A DNA stretch of 64,000 nt, taken from assembly GCF_021559775.1 (NCBI RefSeq), contig NZ_CP056049.1:450752-514751 (forward strand), in the 5' to 3' direction. Positions 9,847 through 20,000 of the stretch are shown in pieces. This DNA is from Gillisella vitis (GTDB lineage Bacteria; Pseudomonadota; Alphaproteobacteria; Rhizobiales; Rhizobiaceae). The translations under genes were made by a program, and so were the position numbers. The notes under the pieces are model-generated. The model searched no databases. It saw only the letters and a list, made by a program, of their open reading frames with translations, and was not told the origin of the DNA. Position 1 is the stretch's first letter. Each line of letters begins with the position of its first letter.

Positions 9847-11243
9847 ATGCGTTGACGAGCAATCCGACGCCCGCCCAAGCGGCAGCCGCCATCATAGCCG
9901 CTTTCAATATGAAGACGGAAAAGTCCAAGGCGATAGGCGCGCAAAACCGGCACGTCCTCGCTGATAAATCGGCAATCGGCGTCCCCTTCTCACTAATGGC
10001 CAAGGAGGCGCTCTACCCGATTGTGGTAAACCGGGCGGAGGGAACAGTACTGCATGATATCGACGGCAATCGCTATATCGATGTGCTGATGGGGATGGGC
10101 ATCAACCTCTTTGGTCACAATCCGCCCTTTATCCGCGACGCGATTGAGGCACAGCTTGCCAAGGGCTTTGCGCTTGGGCCGCAATCTGATCTGGCAGGTG
10201 AGACCGCAGCGCTCTTCTGCACGCTAACGGGCAAGGAAAGAGTAACCTTTACCAACACTGGGACCGAAGCCGTGATGACCGCGCTGCGGCTGGCGCGGGC
10301 GGCCACGGGGCGGCGCAAAATTGCGATGTTCATCGGCTCCTATCACGGCCATTCGGATCAGGTCCTGAACCGCATTGCCGCCCCCGATGATGAGCGCACC
10401 GTTCCCGCCTTTCCCGGCATTTCGCCTGCGACGGCGGAGGATGTCGTGTTGCTCCCCTATAACGACCCGCGTGCACTGGACATCTTGGAGCGGGATGGCG
10501 AAACCTTTGCCGCCGTGCTGGTTGAGCCGGTGCAAAGCCGCAATATCGACGTCCAGCCCCGCGCCTTTCTGCACGCGCTGCGCGATGTGACGCAGCGGAC
10601 AGGTGCTGTCCTCATTTTCGACGAGATGATCAGCGGCTTTCGCGTCGCACCCGGCGGTGCGCAGCAACATTTCGAAGTCGAGGCGGATCTGGCGACCTAT
10701 GGCAAGATTGCTGGCGGCGGACTGCCGCTGGCGTTGATTGCTGGCAGCAATCGGTTGATGAACCATATCGATGGTGGCCCCTGGTCTTTCGGGGATGAGT
10801 CTGTTCCCCCAGCCCAAGCGACCTTTTTTGCCGGAACCTATTGCCGCCATCCTCTGGCGCTTGCGGCCGCGCGCGCAGCCGCGACGTACATGCTCCAGCA
10901 AGGCCGGTCTCTACAGGATGGCCTCAACGCACGCACACGCAGCCTTGTCGAGCGCCTGAATGTCTCGCTTGCGGCAGCACGGCTGCCCGTTGTCTTCACC
11001 CAGTTCGGCTCCTTCTTCTCGATTGCGGTCAACCGCAGCCGCATCCCGCCGCTTGCACTGGGATTGCTATCGCTCGAACTGCTCACCGCTGGCATTCATC
11101 TGCGCAGCGGCGACAAGGGCGGCTTTCTTTCCACCGCCCATTCGGATGGCGACATCACAGCCATCCATGATGCCTTCCTGAACGGCCTGCAATCGCTTGC
11201 AGGTTTCGGCCTCATCCCCCTCTCCGACGGAACAACGCCATGA
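9843..11243 (+). CDS. Class III PLP aminotransferase (glutamate-semialdehyde aminotransferase-like)
   Basis: The 466-residue protein has the fold-type I aminotransferase layout. TGTEAVMTALRLARAATGR binds the cofactor phosphate, GSYHGHSD and VLVEPVQSR follow, FDEMISGFR carries the PLP-pairing Asp, and the Schiff-base lysine is Lys288 in YGKIAGGG. It is closest in pattern to glutamate-1-semialdehyde aminotransferases and to the aminotransferases attached to PKS/NRPS systems. Two roles are possible. It could aminate the aldehyde released by the NRPS reductase, which I favour because of the gene order and because this family handles aldehydes. Or it could aminate the beta-keto thioester made by the PKS at 12666, whose ketoreductase looks inactive. 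It overlaps both neighbours by four bases. Confidence 0.88.
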   Translation: MNALTSNPTPAQAAAAIIAAFNMKTEKSKAIGAQNRHVLADKSAIGVPFSLMAKEALYPIVVNRAEGTVLHDIDGNRYIDVLMGMGINLFGHNPPFIRDAIEAQLAKGFALGPQSDLAGETAALFCTLTGKERVTFTNTGTEAVMTALRLARAATGRRKIAMFIGSYHGHSDQVLNRIAAPDDERTVPAFPGISPATAEDVVLLPYNDPRALDILERDGETFAAVLVEPVQSRNIDVQPRAFLHALRDVTQRTGAVLIFDEMISGFRVAPGGAQQHFEVEADLATYGKIAGGGLPLALIAGSNRLMNHIDGGPWSFGDESVPPAQATFFAGTYCRHPLALAAARAAATYMLQQGRSLQDGLNARTRSLVERLNVSLAAARLPVVFTQFGSFFSIAVNRSRIPPLALGLLSLELLTAGIHLRSGDKGGFLSTAHSDGDITAIHDAFLNGLQSLAGFGLIPLSDGTTP

Positions 11244-11467
11244 GCAACCAGGACCAAACCATTGACTTTCCGCACCGCGTCGTCATCAGCGACGAGGAGC
11301 GATACTCGATCTGGCCGACCTACAAGCCCATCCCCCTTGGCTGGCGCGATGGCAGCTTCGAGGGGGAAAAACAAGCCTGCCTCGACCACATTGCTGCGGT
11401 CTGGACCGATATGCGCCCGCTTTCACTCCGTCGCCAGATGGACGGCGACACGTCCGTCAACCGATAA
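11240..11467 (+). CDS. MbtH-like protein
   Basis: This 75-residue protein matches the MbtH family, small partners that bind NRPS adenylation domains and make many of them soluble or active. The signature is visible: VISDEERYSIWP, followed by IPLGWRDG, the invariant tryptophans and the C-terminal WTDMRPLSLR. It overlaps the aminotransferase gene (ATGA) and sits inside the NRPS operon, so it most likely serves the three adenylation domains encoded at 4455 and 17063. Length and motif order are normal. Confidence 0.95.
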   Translation: MSNQDQTIDFPHRVVISDEERYSIWPTYKPIPLGWRDGSFEGEKQACLDHIAAVWTDMRPLSLRRQMDGDTSVNR

Positions 11468-11479
11468 GGAGGTGCAGCC

Positions 11480-12058
11480 TTGAGCCAGTATCAACGCGCA
11501 CTCGACCCGGATGCCGCGCGCGAGGAGAGCCTTGCTGTCGAAAATCCGCCTCGCGGCCAGATCACCCTGAAAGAGGTCAAGGCATCCGGCCCGATGGAGG
11601 CACCGGCCGATGATGGCTGGCTCGACCTGCCACTTCCTGACGGGTTGCCCGCTGAAACGCCGCTCAGCGAGATCGAGAAACGCCGCATGCATGGCGTGCT
11701 TTCCGGTCTGCTTGAGGCGATTAAGCTTGACCATCCGCAGATCACCGCACAGTTGGACGCGCTGCTGACTGATCTGGGCAAGGCGGCAGGCGAAAGGCCG
11801 GAAATCGAAACGGCGGGGCTGCCGCTCACGCCCTTTCAGGCAACGGACTATGACCGCTATTTCCGCGTCAACCGTCAGTCTGCGGAAGAACCCGCTGTCG
11901 CCATGGTGCGGAGCCTCATTCAGACGGTGCGCGCCGTCACCCTGCTCTTTGCCCGCAGCCCGGACCTTCCCGTGGTCCACGTCCGCCACCAGATGGAAGG
12001 CTTTGAAAGCCACGCGCATCTGCTTGCCCGGACCTTCGGTCTGGAGCCGCTTCGATGA
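11480..12058 (+). CDS. Unrecognised siderophore-operon protein, 192 aa
   Basis: I do not recognise this family. The start is TTG at 11480, chosen because a perfect AAGGAGG (11466-11472) lies seven bases upstream and no in-frame ATG is nearby. The N-terminal 60 residues are Pro/Asp/Glu-rich and probably flexible. The rest looks helical, and the end carries a His cluster (His167, His170, His178, His180). It has no signal peptide or membrane segment. The stop overlaps the start of the next gene (ATGA at 12055), suggesting translational coupling and perhaps one complex. The two products total 378 residues, about the size of single-chain heme-dependent tyrosine hydroxylases, so a split two-subunit enzyme is one idea. 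That is inference only. Confidence 0.7.
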   Translation: MSQYQRALDPDAAREESLAVENPPRGQITLKEVKASGPMEAPADDGWLDLPLPDGLPAETPLSEIEKRRMHGVLSGLLEAIKLDHPQITAQLDALLTDLGKAAGERPEIETAGLPLTPFQATDYDRYFRVNRQSAEEPAVAMVRSLIQTVRAVTLLFARSPDLPVVHVRHQMEGFESHAHLLARTFGLEPLR

Positions 12059-12615
12059 TCGCCGTCAGCCCTCCCTCTCCCTATGCGATCTGGCGGGAGT
12101 TTCACTGGGCATTCTTTTTGAACGTTCAGGGGCTCATCGTTTCGCTGCGCCGGTTCCAGCTGTCGGTGGAGCGCGGTCAGCTGACGTCTGCCGAACAGGA
12201 GCTTAATACCGCCTCGACACTGCTTGTCTCCTCGGCTGCGTCCATGGAACTCGCCGCGAGTTTTCCGAAAGACGTCTATGAGGCGACCGTGCGCACCTCC
12301 ATGACCAAGCCGCATGTGGAATCGGACGATTTTAGCGGCCTGATGTCGTGGGATCATGCCGTCCTGATCAGCGTCTGGCGGGATCTGCGCCCAATCTTTG
12401 AAACGCTTCCGGACGAACTCGCAAGCGCCCATTCCGCGTTTATTGCGGCCTATAAATATCTCGCTGAAAGCCATACGGGCGTCTGCTCGCGCTTCGTGGA
12501 CAGCGGAAGCCTGCGGTTTGAGGATCGCAATGCTGTCGATACGCTGCGCCGTTTTGAGCGCGGACGGCTCGGCCTCATCGATCCCAAGGGCAAAGGTTGC
12601 CCGTTTCATTCCTGA
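12055..12615 (+). CDS. Unrecognised 186-aa protein with HxxxC motif; candidate heme hydroxylase subunit
   Basis: This helical, cytosolic-looking protein starts four bases inside the preceding gene. It contains His140-Thr-Gly-Val-Cys144, an HxxxC motif, with further His at 17, 87, 101 and 126, and ends in CPFHS. An upstream His plus HxxxC is the single-thioether heme motif known from SfmD, a hydroxylase of the tryptophan-dioxygenase-like aromatic hydroxylases that act on tyrosine. A tyrosine or catechol oxidising step would be needed if the terminal residue is DOPA-derived. At 186 residues it is about half the size of SfmD. The assignment rests on one short motif and on context, so I annotate it as unknown. 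It could equally be a cyclase or an accessory factor. Confidence 0.6.
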   Translation: MIAVSPPSPYAIWREFHWAFFLNVQGLIVSLRRFQLSVERGQLTSAEQELNTASTLLVSSAASMELAASFPKDVYEATVRTSMTKPHVESDDFSGLMSWDHAVLISVWRDLRPIFETLPDELASAHSAFIAAYKYLAESHTGVCSRFVDSGSLRFEDRNAVDTLRRFERGRLGLIDPKGKGCPFHS

Positions 12616-12665
12616 GCGCCCCTAATTCTTGAGTGCCCCAAGAGAACAGATCAAGGAACCTTGTT

Positions 12666-15600
12666 ATGAATGACCTGTCCGCAGCCCCTCTCTCTGATGA
12701 CAACAGGCATCATATTGCCGTCATTGGCATGGCTGGCCGCTTTCCCGGTGCACCGGATGTTGAACGCTTCTGGCAAAACCTTGTCGATGGTGCGGAATCG
12801 ATTGAGCGCCTCTCGCCGGAAGCGCTCAAGCAACGCGGCGTCTCTGCGGAAACGCTAGCACTTGCGGATTTTGTCGCCGCCAGCACACCGCTCGCGGGTG
12901 CGGATCGCTTCGATGCGGGTTTTTTCGGCTACAGCCCTGCCGAGGCTGAAATTCTCGATCCGCAGCAGCGTATCTTCCTTGAATGCGCCTGGCAGGCGCT
13001 GGAAGCCGCCGGGTATGTGGGTGATCGCACCCAAGGACCGATTGGCGTTTTCGCCGCCGCTGGCATCAATACCTATGTCTTCAACCTGCATGACAATAGC
13101 CGCATCCGCGAGACCGTCAGCCCCTATGAGCTGTTCGTTGGCAATGACAAGGACTTTCTGGCCACCCGTACAGCGTTCAAGCTGAACCTGCGAGGCCCGG
13201 CCATTACCGTGCAAACCGCCTGCTCCTCCTCGCTCGTTGCCGTCCACATGGCCGCCCAGAGCCTGCTGTCCGGCGATTGCGACATGGCGCTGGCTGGCGG
13301 CATTGCACTGTCGCAGTCCTCCGGCTATCGCGCTCGCGAAGGCGGAATCCTCTCACCCGATGGCCATTGCCGCGCCTTCGATGCCGCCTCAAGCGGCACG
13401 GTTCCCGGCAGCGGGGTCGGTATCGTCGTTTTGAAACGGCTGGAAGATGCACTGGCCGATGGCGACACGATAGACGCCGTCATCCTTGGCTCTGCGATCA
13501 ACAATGACGGTGCGTTGAAGGCAAGCTTCACCGCGCCGCAGGTCGATAGTCAGGCGGCGGTGATCGCCGATGCGCAGGCCATGGCAGGCGTGCGCGCTGA
13601 CACCATTGGCTATATCGAGGCCCATGGAACGGGCACCAGACTCGGCGACCCGATAGAGGTTGCAGCACTAACCAAGGCGTTTCGCCGGGATACCGACCGC
13701 CGGGGCTTCTGCGCGCTCGGCTCTGTCAAAACCAATATTGGCCATCTCGACACCGCCGCCGGTATTGCAGGTTTCATCAAGGCCGTGCTGGCCCTGAAAA
13801 ACCGGAGGATTCCGGCAAGCCTCCACTATGAGAACCCGAATCCGCAGATTGATTTCGCAGCCAGCCCCTTCTTCGTCAATCAACGTTTGCGCGACTGGGA
13901 CAACCAGATTGGCACGCGCCGCGCAGGCGTAAGCTCCTTCGGCATTGGCGGGACCAATGCCCATGTCGTGCTGGAAGAGGCCCCACCCTGCCCGGCATCA
14001 AAGGCAGGCAGCGGCCCGGAACTGTTGCTTGTGTCGGCACGAACCGAAGAGCAGCTTGCAGCCAGCAGCGAGGCCCTCGCAGCAGGCTTGGACCGTGCAG
14101 ATGCCCCGGCGCTTGCGGATGTCGCGCACACGCTGCGCCATGGCCGCCGCGATTTTGCCAAGCGCCGCTTCGTCGTGGCACGCGATGCGAAAGAGGCTGT
14201 CAGCAACCTGCGCAACCTCTCTCAAGCCGCCACGGCGGAAGGCGAGACAGCGCAAGCCGTTTTCCTGTTTCCCGGTCAGGGCAGTCCGTATACGGCGATG
14301 GGCAAGGCGCTTTACGCCGACCTGCCAGCCTTTCGCGCCCCGTTTGATGCCTGCGCATCCAAACTGGATGGGCTGATGGGGATCAACTTCAAAGCCTGCC
14401 TGTTTTCGAACGCGGATGACCTTGACCGCACGGCATTTGCCCAACCCGCGCTCTTTGCCGTTGAATATGCGCTTGCGCAAGCCTTGATGAGCCACGGCGT
14501 CAAACCGGTGGCCCTGCATGGCCACAGCATTGGCGAATATGTCGCCGCCTGCCTTGCTGGTATCTTCGACCTCGAAACAGCGCTCCAGCTCGTTGTTGCG
14601 CGCGGGCGGTTGATGCAGGCGCAAGCACCCGGTGCCATGCTGGCGGTGATGCATGCGGATGAGCCGATCTCACCGTGGCTTGATGAGGTCATTACGCTGG
14701 CTGCGGCCAATGCGCCCGGTGTCAGCGTTGTCTCCGGCCCGGTGGAGGCGATTGCAAGCCTACAAGTGCGCCTGAAAGACAAAGGCATTGCCGCACGTCT
14801 GCTGAAAACCGCCCACGCCTTCCATTCGCCAATGATGACGGAAGCGGCAGTACAGTTTCGCAATATCGTTGCAGGTGTGCGCCTCTCAGTGCCGCAAATT
14901 CCTCTGATTTCCAATGTCACGGGAACATGGATGACGGCACAGGATGCGACCGACCCGGACTATTGGGCGCGTCACCTGTTGCAGCCCGTCCGCTTCGAGG
15001 ACGGGACACGCACACTGCAATCCCTTGCAGCACCTGTTTTCATAGAAATCGGCCCCGGTCGCGCACTCGGCACCTTGACCGCTGTGACGGGCGTTGATGG
15101 AAGCCGAATTCTGGCGACGCTTGTAGAAGGCAAGGATGAATCGGGGCAGGTTTTGTCTGCTGTCGGTCAGTTCTGGCAATTGAACGGCGTTCTGGATTCG
15201 GTTGAAGCCTCTGGCCGACGCCGCGTACGGCTTCCCACCTATCCGTTCCAAAGCGAACGTTACTGGGTCGATGCGGATAGCGAGCGTGCCACGCCCAAAA
15301 GAACAGCAGCACCTGCTGAAGGCCCCGGCCTCTACCGCAGCAATTGGCGGCGTGCGCAATTGAACCACGGGCCTAATCGGTTGAAGGGCCGCGTGCTTGT
15401 TTTTGACGATGGTCAGCTTGGCTCCGCTCTGGCCACTGAGCTTGAGCGCAGCGGTGCGGAGCCCTATCGCGCAATGATCGGCGCTGGTTTCAGTGAACCC
15501 GACTTCCGCTGCTTCAGCCTCCGCCCCACGATCAGCGAAGACTACGCCAGCCTTTTCGAGACCCTTGCCGAGCGGGGGGCAAGCCCCGACCATATCGTCT

Positions 15601-17066
15601 TCGGCTGGCCTCTCACACCTTGCTCGAACGAAGCGCCGGAAGCTGCGGCACAAGCCCTTCTGGCGCTGGTGCGGGAACTGGCCAAAAACGACCGTGCGGT
15701 CACCCTCACGCTTCTGACAAGATCGGCAACCGATGTGACGGGTCTGGAAGACCTTGAGATCGCGCAGGCTCTGGCGGCTGGCACTCTTCAGGTGATCGCC
15801 CAAGAATATCCATCGCTTCATTGCCGTCATATCGACATCGACGCTGCCCGGCCTATCGATAGTGCAAGACGCATTCGCGACGCCCTGTCGGGGAAAGACG
15901 ATGTGCTCGCGTTGCGCGGCGCGCATCGCTGGCTGCCGGAAACGGAACGATTTGACGCGCCGCAAGGCGGCCCGGATTTCAAGCGGAACGGCGTCTATGT
16001 GGTCGTCGGCGATATTGTTGATGGCGTTGGCAAGACCTGGGTTGATGCTCTGTCTGGGCTCGGCGCAACCGTCGCCTTGCTTCAAGACTCTACGGCACCG
16101 GCTTTTGAGTATCCGGCACGTCTCAAACGACAGCTCGATTGCGGCGATGCCGCCGCCTTGAAAGGCGCTCTGGACGATGTTGTCGCAGAGCTGGGCAGAA
16201 TCGACGGCATCTTTCTGAGCCTGCCGCAGTCGAACCATCAATCCGCCGCGCTGATTGGTGAGCTGGCGGAGGCCCATTGGGCCTATAACATCTCGAGCAA
16301 ACTGCGCCCGGTTCGTGCGCTTGGTGAAGCTGTCGCGAAGCGGAAAATCGGTTTTTGCTGCGTTCAGTCCTCGCTCTCAACCCTCGTTGGCGGGCTTGGC
16401 CTTGCTTCCTACGCCGCCACGCACCACGCCATCGACCGGATTGTCGCTGAAGAGAACAAGAATGGCACAACGCCATGGTTTGCCATCGGCTATCCACTGA
16501 TCGAGGCAAATCCCGGCACGACCTTGCAGGCGACGGGCCGTGCAAACGCCTTCGCGATATCGACGGAGGCCGCATGGGATCTGACGCGATGCCTGATTGA
16601 AAACGGCGCAACCGGACAGACCATGCTTTCGGGTGGGGCCATTCCCCCGGTCGCTTCCGACATCGACGCGCAGGAGGCAGCCGCCACTGACGGCGGGCGT
16701 GGACGCCCCGCACTCGGTGTCGCCTATCGCAAACCGGGCAATGACACCGAAGCAAGGATCATCGGCATTTTCGAAGAGATCCTCGGCCTGTCGCCCATCG
16801 GGGCCGATGACGGCTTTTATGAACTCGGCGGCCATTCCCTGCTGGCCATTCGCGCCGTTGCCAAACTCCGGGAGGCCTTCCCCGTCGATATCGCCATGCG
16901 CGAGCTGCTTTTTGACAATCCGACAGCTGCGGCCATCGCCAAATCGATTTTGGAGCGCATGACGGAAAAGACCGACCTTTCTGCCCTCGCCGATCTTCTC
17001 GATGAGGTTGACACCCTATCCGACGCCGATGTGAGCAGGCTTCTCGCCGGAGGAAACGCACAATGA
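12666..17066 (+). CDS. Polyketide synthase: KS-AT-(degenerate KR)-ACP
   Basis: The start is ATG 12666, with AAGGA (12653-12657) eight bases upstream; the GTG at 12633 has no such site. The 1466-residue protein has a ketosynthase (active-site Cys186 in TACSSSL, EAHGTGTRLGDP, KTNIGHLDTAAG). The acyltransferase has GHSIGE and HAFHSP, the malonyl-CoA-selecting pattern. A ketoreductase-like stretch (about 900-1310) and an ACP (GGHSLLAIR) follow, then a C-terminal docking helix ending LSDADVSRLL. In the KR-like part the NADPH-binding glycine motif is replaced by VVVGDIVDGVG, although a Tyr in YAATHHAID remains. It probably does not reduce, leaving a beta-keto group. The stop overlaps the start of the large NRPS, consistent with direct transfer of the chain. 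Confidence 0.92.
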   Translation: MNDLSAAPLSDDNRHHIAVIGMAGRFPGAPDVERFWQNLVDGAESIERLSPEALKQRGVSAETLALADFVAASTPLAGADRFDAGFFGYSPAEAEILDPQQRIFLECAWQALEAAGYVGDRTQGPIGVFAAAGINTYVFNLHDNSRIRETVSPYELFVGNDKDFLATRTAFKLNLRGPAITVQTACSSSLVAVHMAAQSLLSGDCDMALAGGIALSQSSGYRAREGGILSPDGHCRAFDAASSGTVPGSGVGIVVLKRLEDALADGDTIDAVILGSAINNDGALKASFTAPQVDSQAAVIADAQAMAGVRADTIGYIEAHGTGTRLGDPIEVAALTKAFRRDTDRRGFCALGSVKTNIGHLDTAAGIAGFIKAVLALKNRRIPASLHYENPNPQIDFAASPFFVNQRLRDWDNQIGTRRAGVSSFGIGGTNAHVVLEEAPPCPASKAGSGPELLLVSARTEEQLAASSEALAAGLDRADAPALADVAHTLRHGRRDFAKRRFVVARDAKEAVSNLRNLSQAATAEGETAQAVFLFPGQGSPYTAMGKALYADLPAFRAPFDACASKLDGLMGINFKACLFSNADDLDRTAFAQPALFAVEYALAQALMSHGVKPVALHGHSIGEYVAACLAGIFDLETALQLVVARGRLMQAQAPGAMLAVMHADEPISPWLDEVITLAAANAPGVSVVSGPVEAIASLQVRLKDKGIAARLLKTAHAFHSPMMTEAAVQFRNIVAGVRLSVPQIPLISNVTGTWMTAQDATDPDYWARHLLQPVRFEDGTRTLQSLAAPVFIEIGPGRALGTLTAVTGVDGSRILATLVEGKDESGQVLSAVGQFWQLNGVLDSVEASGRRRVRLPTYPFQSERYWVDADSERATPKRTAAPAEGPGLYRSNWRRAQLNHGPNRLKGRVLVFDDGQLGSALATELERSGAEPYRAMIGAGFSEPDFRCFSLRPTISEDYASLFETLAERGASPDHIVFGWPLTPCSNEAPEAAAQALLALVRELAKNDRAVTLTLLTRSATDVTGLEDLEIAQALAAGTLQVIAQEYPSLHCRHIDIDAARPIDSARRIRDALSGKDDVLALRGAHRWLPETERFDAPQGGPDFKRNGVYVVVGDIVDGVGKTWVDALSGLGATVALLQDSTAPAFEYPARLKRQLDCGDAAALKGALDDVVAELGRIDGIFLSLPQSNHQSAALIGELAEAHWAYNISSKLRPVRALGEAVAKRKIGFCCVQSSLSTLVGGLGLASYAATHHAIDRIVAEENKNGTTPWFAIGYPLIEANPGTTLQATGRANAFAISTEAAWDLTRCLIENGATGQTMLSGGAIPPVASDIDAQEAAATDGGRGRPALGVAYRKPGNDTEARIIGIFEEILGLSPIGADDGFYELGGHSLLAIRAVAKLREAFPVDIAMRELLFDNPTAAAIAKSILERMTEKTDLSALADLLDEVDTLSDADVSRLLAGGNAQ

Positions 17067-20000
17067 ACGAGGTTTTCGCAAAGATTGCCGGGCTTTCGCC
17101 GGAGCGGCGGGCGCTGCTGGAACAAAAGCTGAAAGCACAAGGCATCACGGTTCCCGCCCCCTCCGGCATCCAGCCACGGGCAGACCGCGAGGCTGCGGTT
17201 CCGCTGTCATCGGCGCAAAAACGCCTCTGGTTCATGCAGCAACTGGAACCCGGCACCGTGGCCTATAACATGAACCTAGCACTTCGGCTGAAAGGTCCGC
17301 TTGACCGCGCAGCCCTGTCTCGCGCCTATGCCGCCCTGATTGCGCGGCACGAACCCCTGCGGACACGGTTTACGATGGGCGAGGATGGCCAGCCGCAGCA
17401 AATTGTCGAGGCATCCGGCGCAGCCGATATTGGCTATCACGATTGCCGACAGCATCCAGACCCGGAAAAGGAAGCCCGTCTTCAGCTCAAAGCATTTGTC
17501 GAGACGCCCTATGATCTCACCCGCCCGCCGATCCGCGCGACGCTCGTCGGGGTTCACGAGCACGAGCATGTGCTGGCGCTCGGCATGCATCATATCATCA
17601 GCGACCGCTGGTCGATGGGCGTCTTTGCCCGCGATCTCTCAACCCTCTACCATGCCGAAGCGACGGGAACAGCAGCAGTGCTTGCGCCCCTTCCAGTGCA
17701 GTTTGCCGATTGGACGCTGTGGCAGCGCGACTTGCTGGACGGTCCCACTCTTGCCAACCAGCTCGCCTATTGGACAGAAAGCCTTGCGGGCGAGCTGCCC
17801 GTGCTGGAATTGCCATTGGACCGGCCACACAGCCTGACAGCGAGCTTCAGCGGCGCACACCTTCCCGTTTTGATCGACCGGGCATTGTCGCTCAGGCTGC
17901 GGGCGCTCGCCGCCGAGCAGAATGTCAGTCTGTTCACATTGCTGCTTGCCGCCTTCAACGTGCTCTTGCATCTCTATACCGACAGCGACGATATCATCCT
18001 TGGCAGCGAGGTTGCCAACCGCGACCGGCCCGAGACGCAGACCATGATGGGGCCGCTGGTCAACACGCTTGTCTTTCGCAACGACCTGTCCGGCGATCCG
18101 GCCTTTTTGGTTCTGCTCCAGAAGGTCGCCGATGCTGTGCGCCGTGGCCTTGCCCATCAGGATATTCCGTTCGAGCGCCTCGTTGAAGCGATCAATCCAG
18201 AGCGCTCGCTCTCGGACCTGAACCCGCTCTTCAACGTGAAATTCGACATCCAGCACAGCGTTGCACCGCCGCCGGGTCTGCATGGCCTGACGATTGAAAC
18301 CTATCCGCTGCGCGAAGTGGCAACAAAATATGACTTGCGCTTCAACCTTGAAGATGACCAGCCGGACATCAAGGGCAAGATCGAATATTCGAGCCAGATT
18401 TTCAATGAGAGCACCATCGCCTCTATGCTTGCCCGTTTTGAGCGCCTGCTGGAGCTTGTGGTGCGCGACCCCTCGCGGCGGCTCTCGACGCTTTCACTGC
18501 TGGCACCTGAGGAGGAAGCGGCCATCATCGCGGCGGGTGCCGGTCCAGTGCGGGATTATCCGGTTGAGGAATGCCTGCATGATCTCTTCCTGAAACAGGT
18601 CGAGGAAACGCCGGATGCGGACGCGGTGACCGATGGCGACCTCACCTGGTCCTATCGCGACCTCGAAGCGCAGTCTTCGCGCATTGCCGCAAATCTGGTT
18701 GCGGCTGGTGTCAAGCCCGGCGACCGGGTGGGCATCTGCATGCGCCGCTCGCCCCGGATGATCGCAGGTATCCTTGGCATCATGCGTGCAGGCGCGGCCT
18801 ATGTGCCGCTTGATGCCGATTATCCGCCAAGCCGCCTCGCCTTCATTGCCGAGGACAGCGGGATTACCATCCTGCTCGCTGATCATCGCCCGGCCTTCGT
18901 CACGCCAACGCAAACGCTCCTTGACGTCACGACATTGCCGGATATCCGGCTGGAGGCGCGGCCTGCCGTCTCACCGAACCATCTCGCCTACATCATCTAT
19001 ACATCCGGATCGACGGGCAGGCCCAAGGGCGTGGCGATAGAACACCGCTCCGTCGTCGCCTTCATGTATTGGGCGCGGGAGCGGTTCAGCCGCGAAGAGG
19101 TGGCGCGCATGCTGGTGCCGACCTCAATCAGCTTTGACCTGTCGATCTTCGAACTCTATGCGCCTCTCGTCCTCGGCGGCACGCTCGTTGTCGCAGATCA
19201 TTTTCTGGCACTGCCGCAGCTTGCCGCCAAGGTTGATGTGACTTTCATCAATACGGTCCCAAGCCTCCTACAAGAACTGCTACAGGAACATCGCTTGCCA
19301 AGCAGTGTGCGCACGGCAACCTTCTGCGGAGAGCCCCTGCCAGCAGCACTCGTCGCCATCCTGAAACGCGACTACCCGAACCTGCGTATCCTCAATCTCT
19401 ACGGCCCTTCGGAGGATACCTGCTTTTCAACAGAAGTCCCCTTGCAGGGCGATCATTATCAGGGCGGCGTCGTGCCCATCGGCAAGCCATTGCCAAACAC
19501 GCAAGCCTATATTCTCGACCGCGTTGGCCGCCTTCGCCCGCCTGGCCTTTCCGGCGAGCTTTATCTCGGCGGTACGGGCTTGGCGCGCGGCTATTTTGGC
19601 CGACCTGAGCAAACCGCTGAGCGGTTCATTGCCAACCCGTTCTCGAGTGAACCCGGCTCTCGTCTTTACCGGACCGGGGATCGCATCCGCCGCCGGGCAG
19701 ATGGTAACCTCGAATTTTGCGGGCGGCTTGACCATCAGGTCAAAGTGCGCGGCTTGCGCATCGAAACAGGCGAGATCGAGCACAATCTCGAACAGATTGC
19801 CGGCGTCGAAAAGGCCGTTGTGGCTGTCACGCAAGGCACTGATCGGCAGCTTGCTGCGTTCATCGAACCCCAAGACGGCGTGAGACTTGACGAAACCGAG
19901 CTGCGCCGGGCGTTGTCCGAAGTCCTCCCCGTGCATATGGTGCCGACGCTATGGTGCTTCCTGCCGCGCCTGCCACAGCAGCCGAACGGCAAGATTGATC

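Noticed and set aside
14886..16277. 463-codon minus-strand frame opposite the PKS
   Set aside because: Shadow of AT and KR-like coding sequence; no ribosome binding site or recognisable family.
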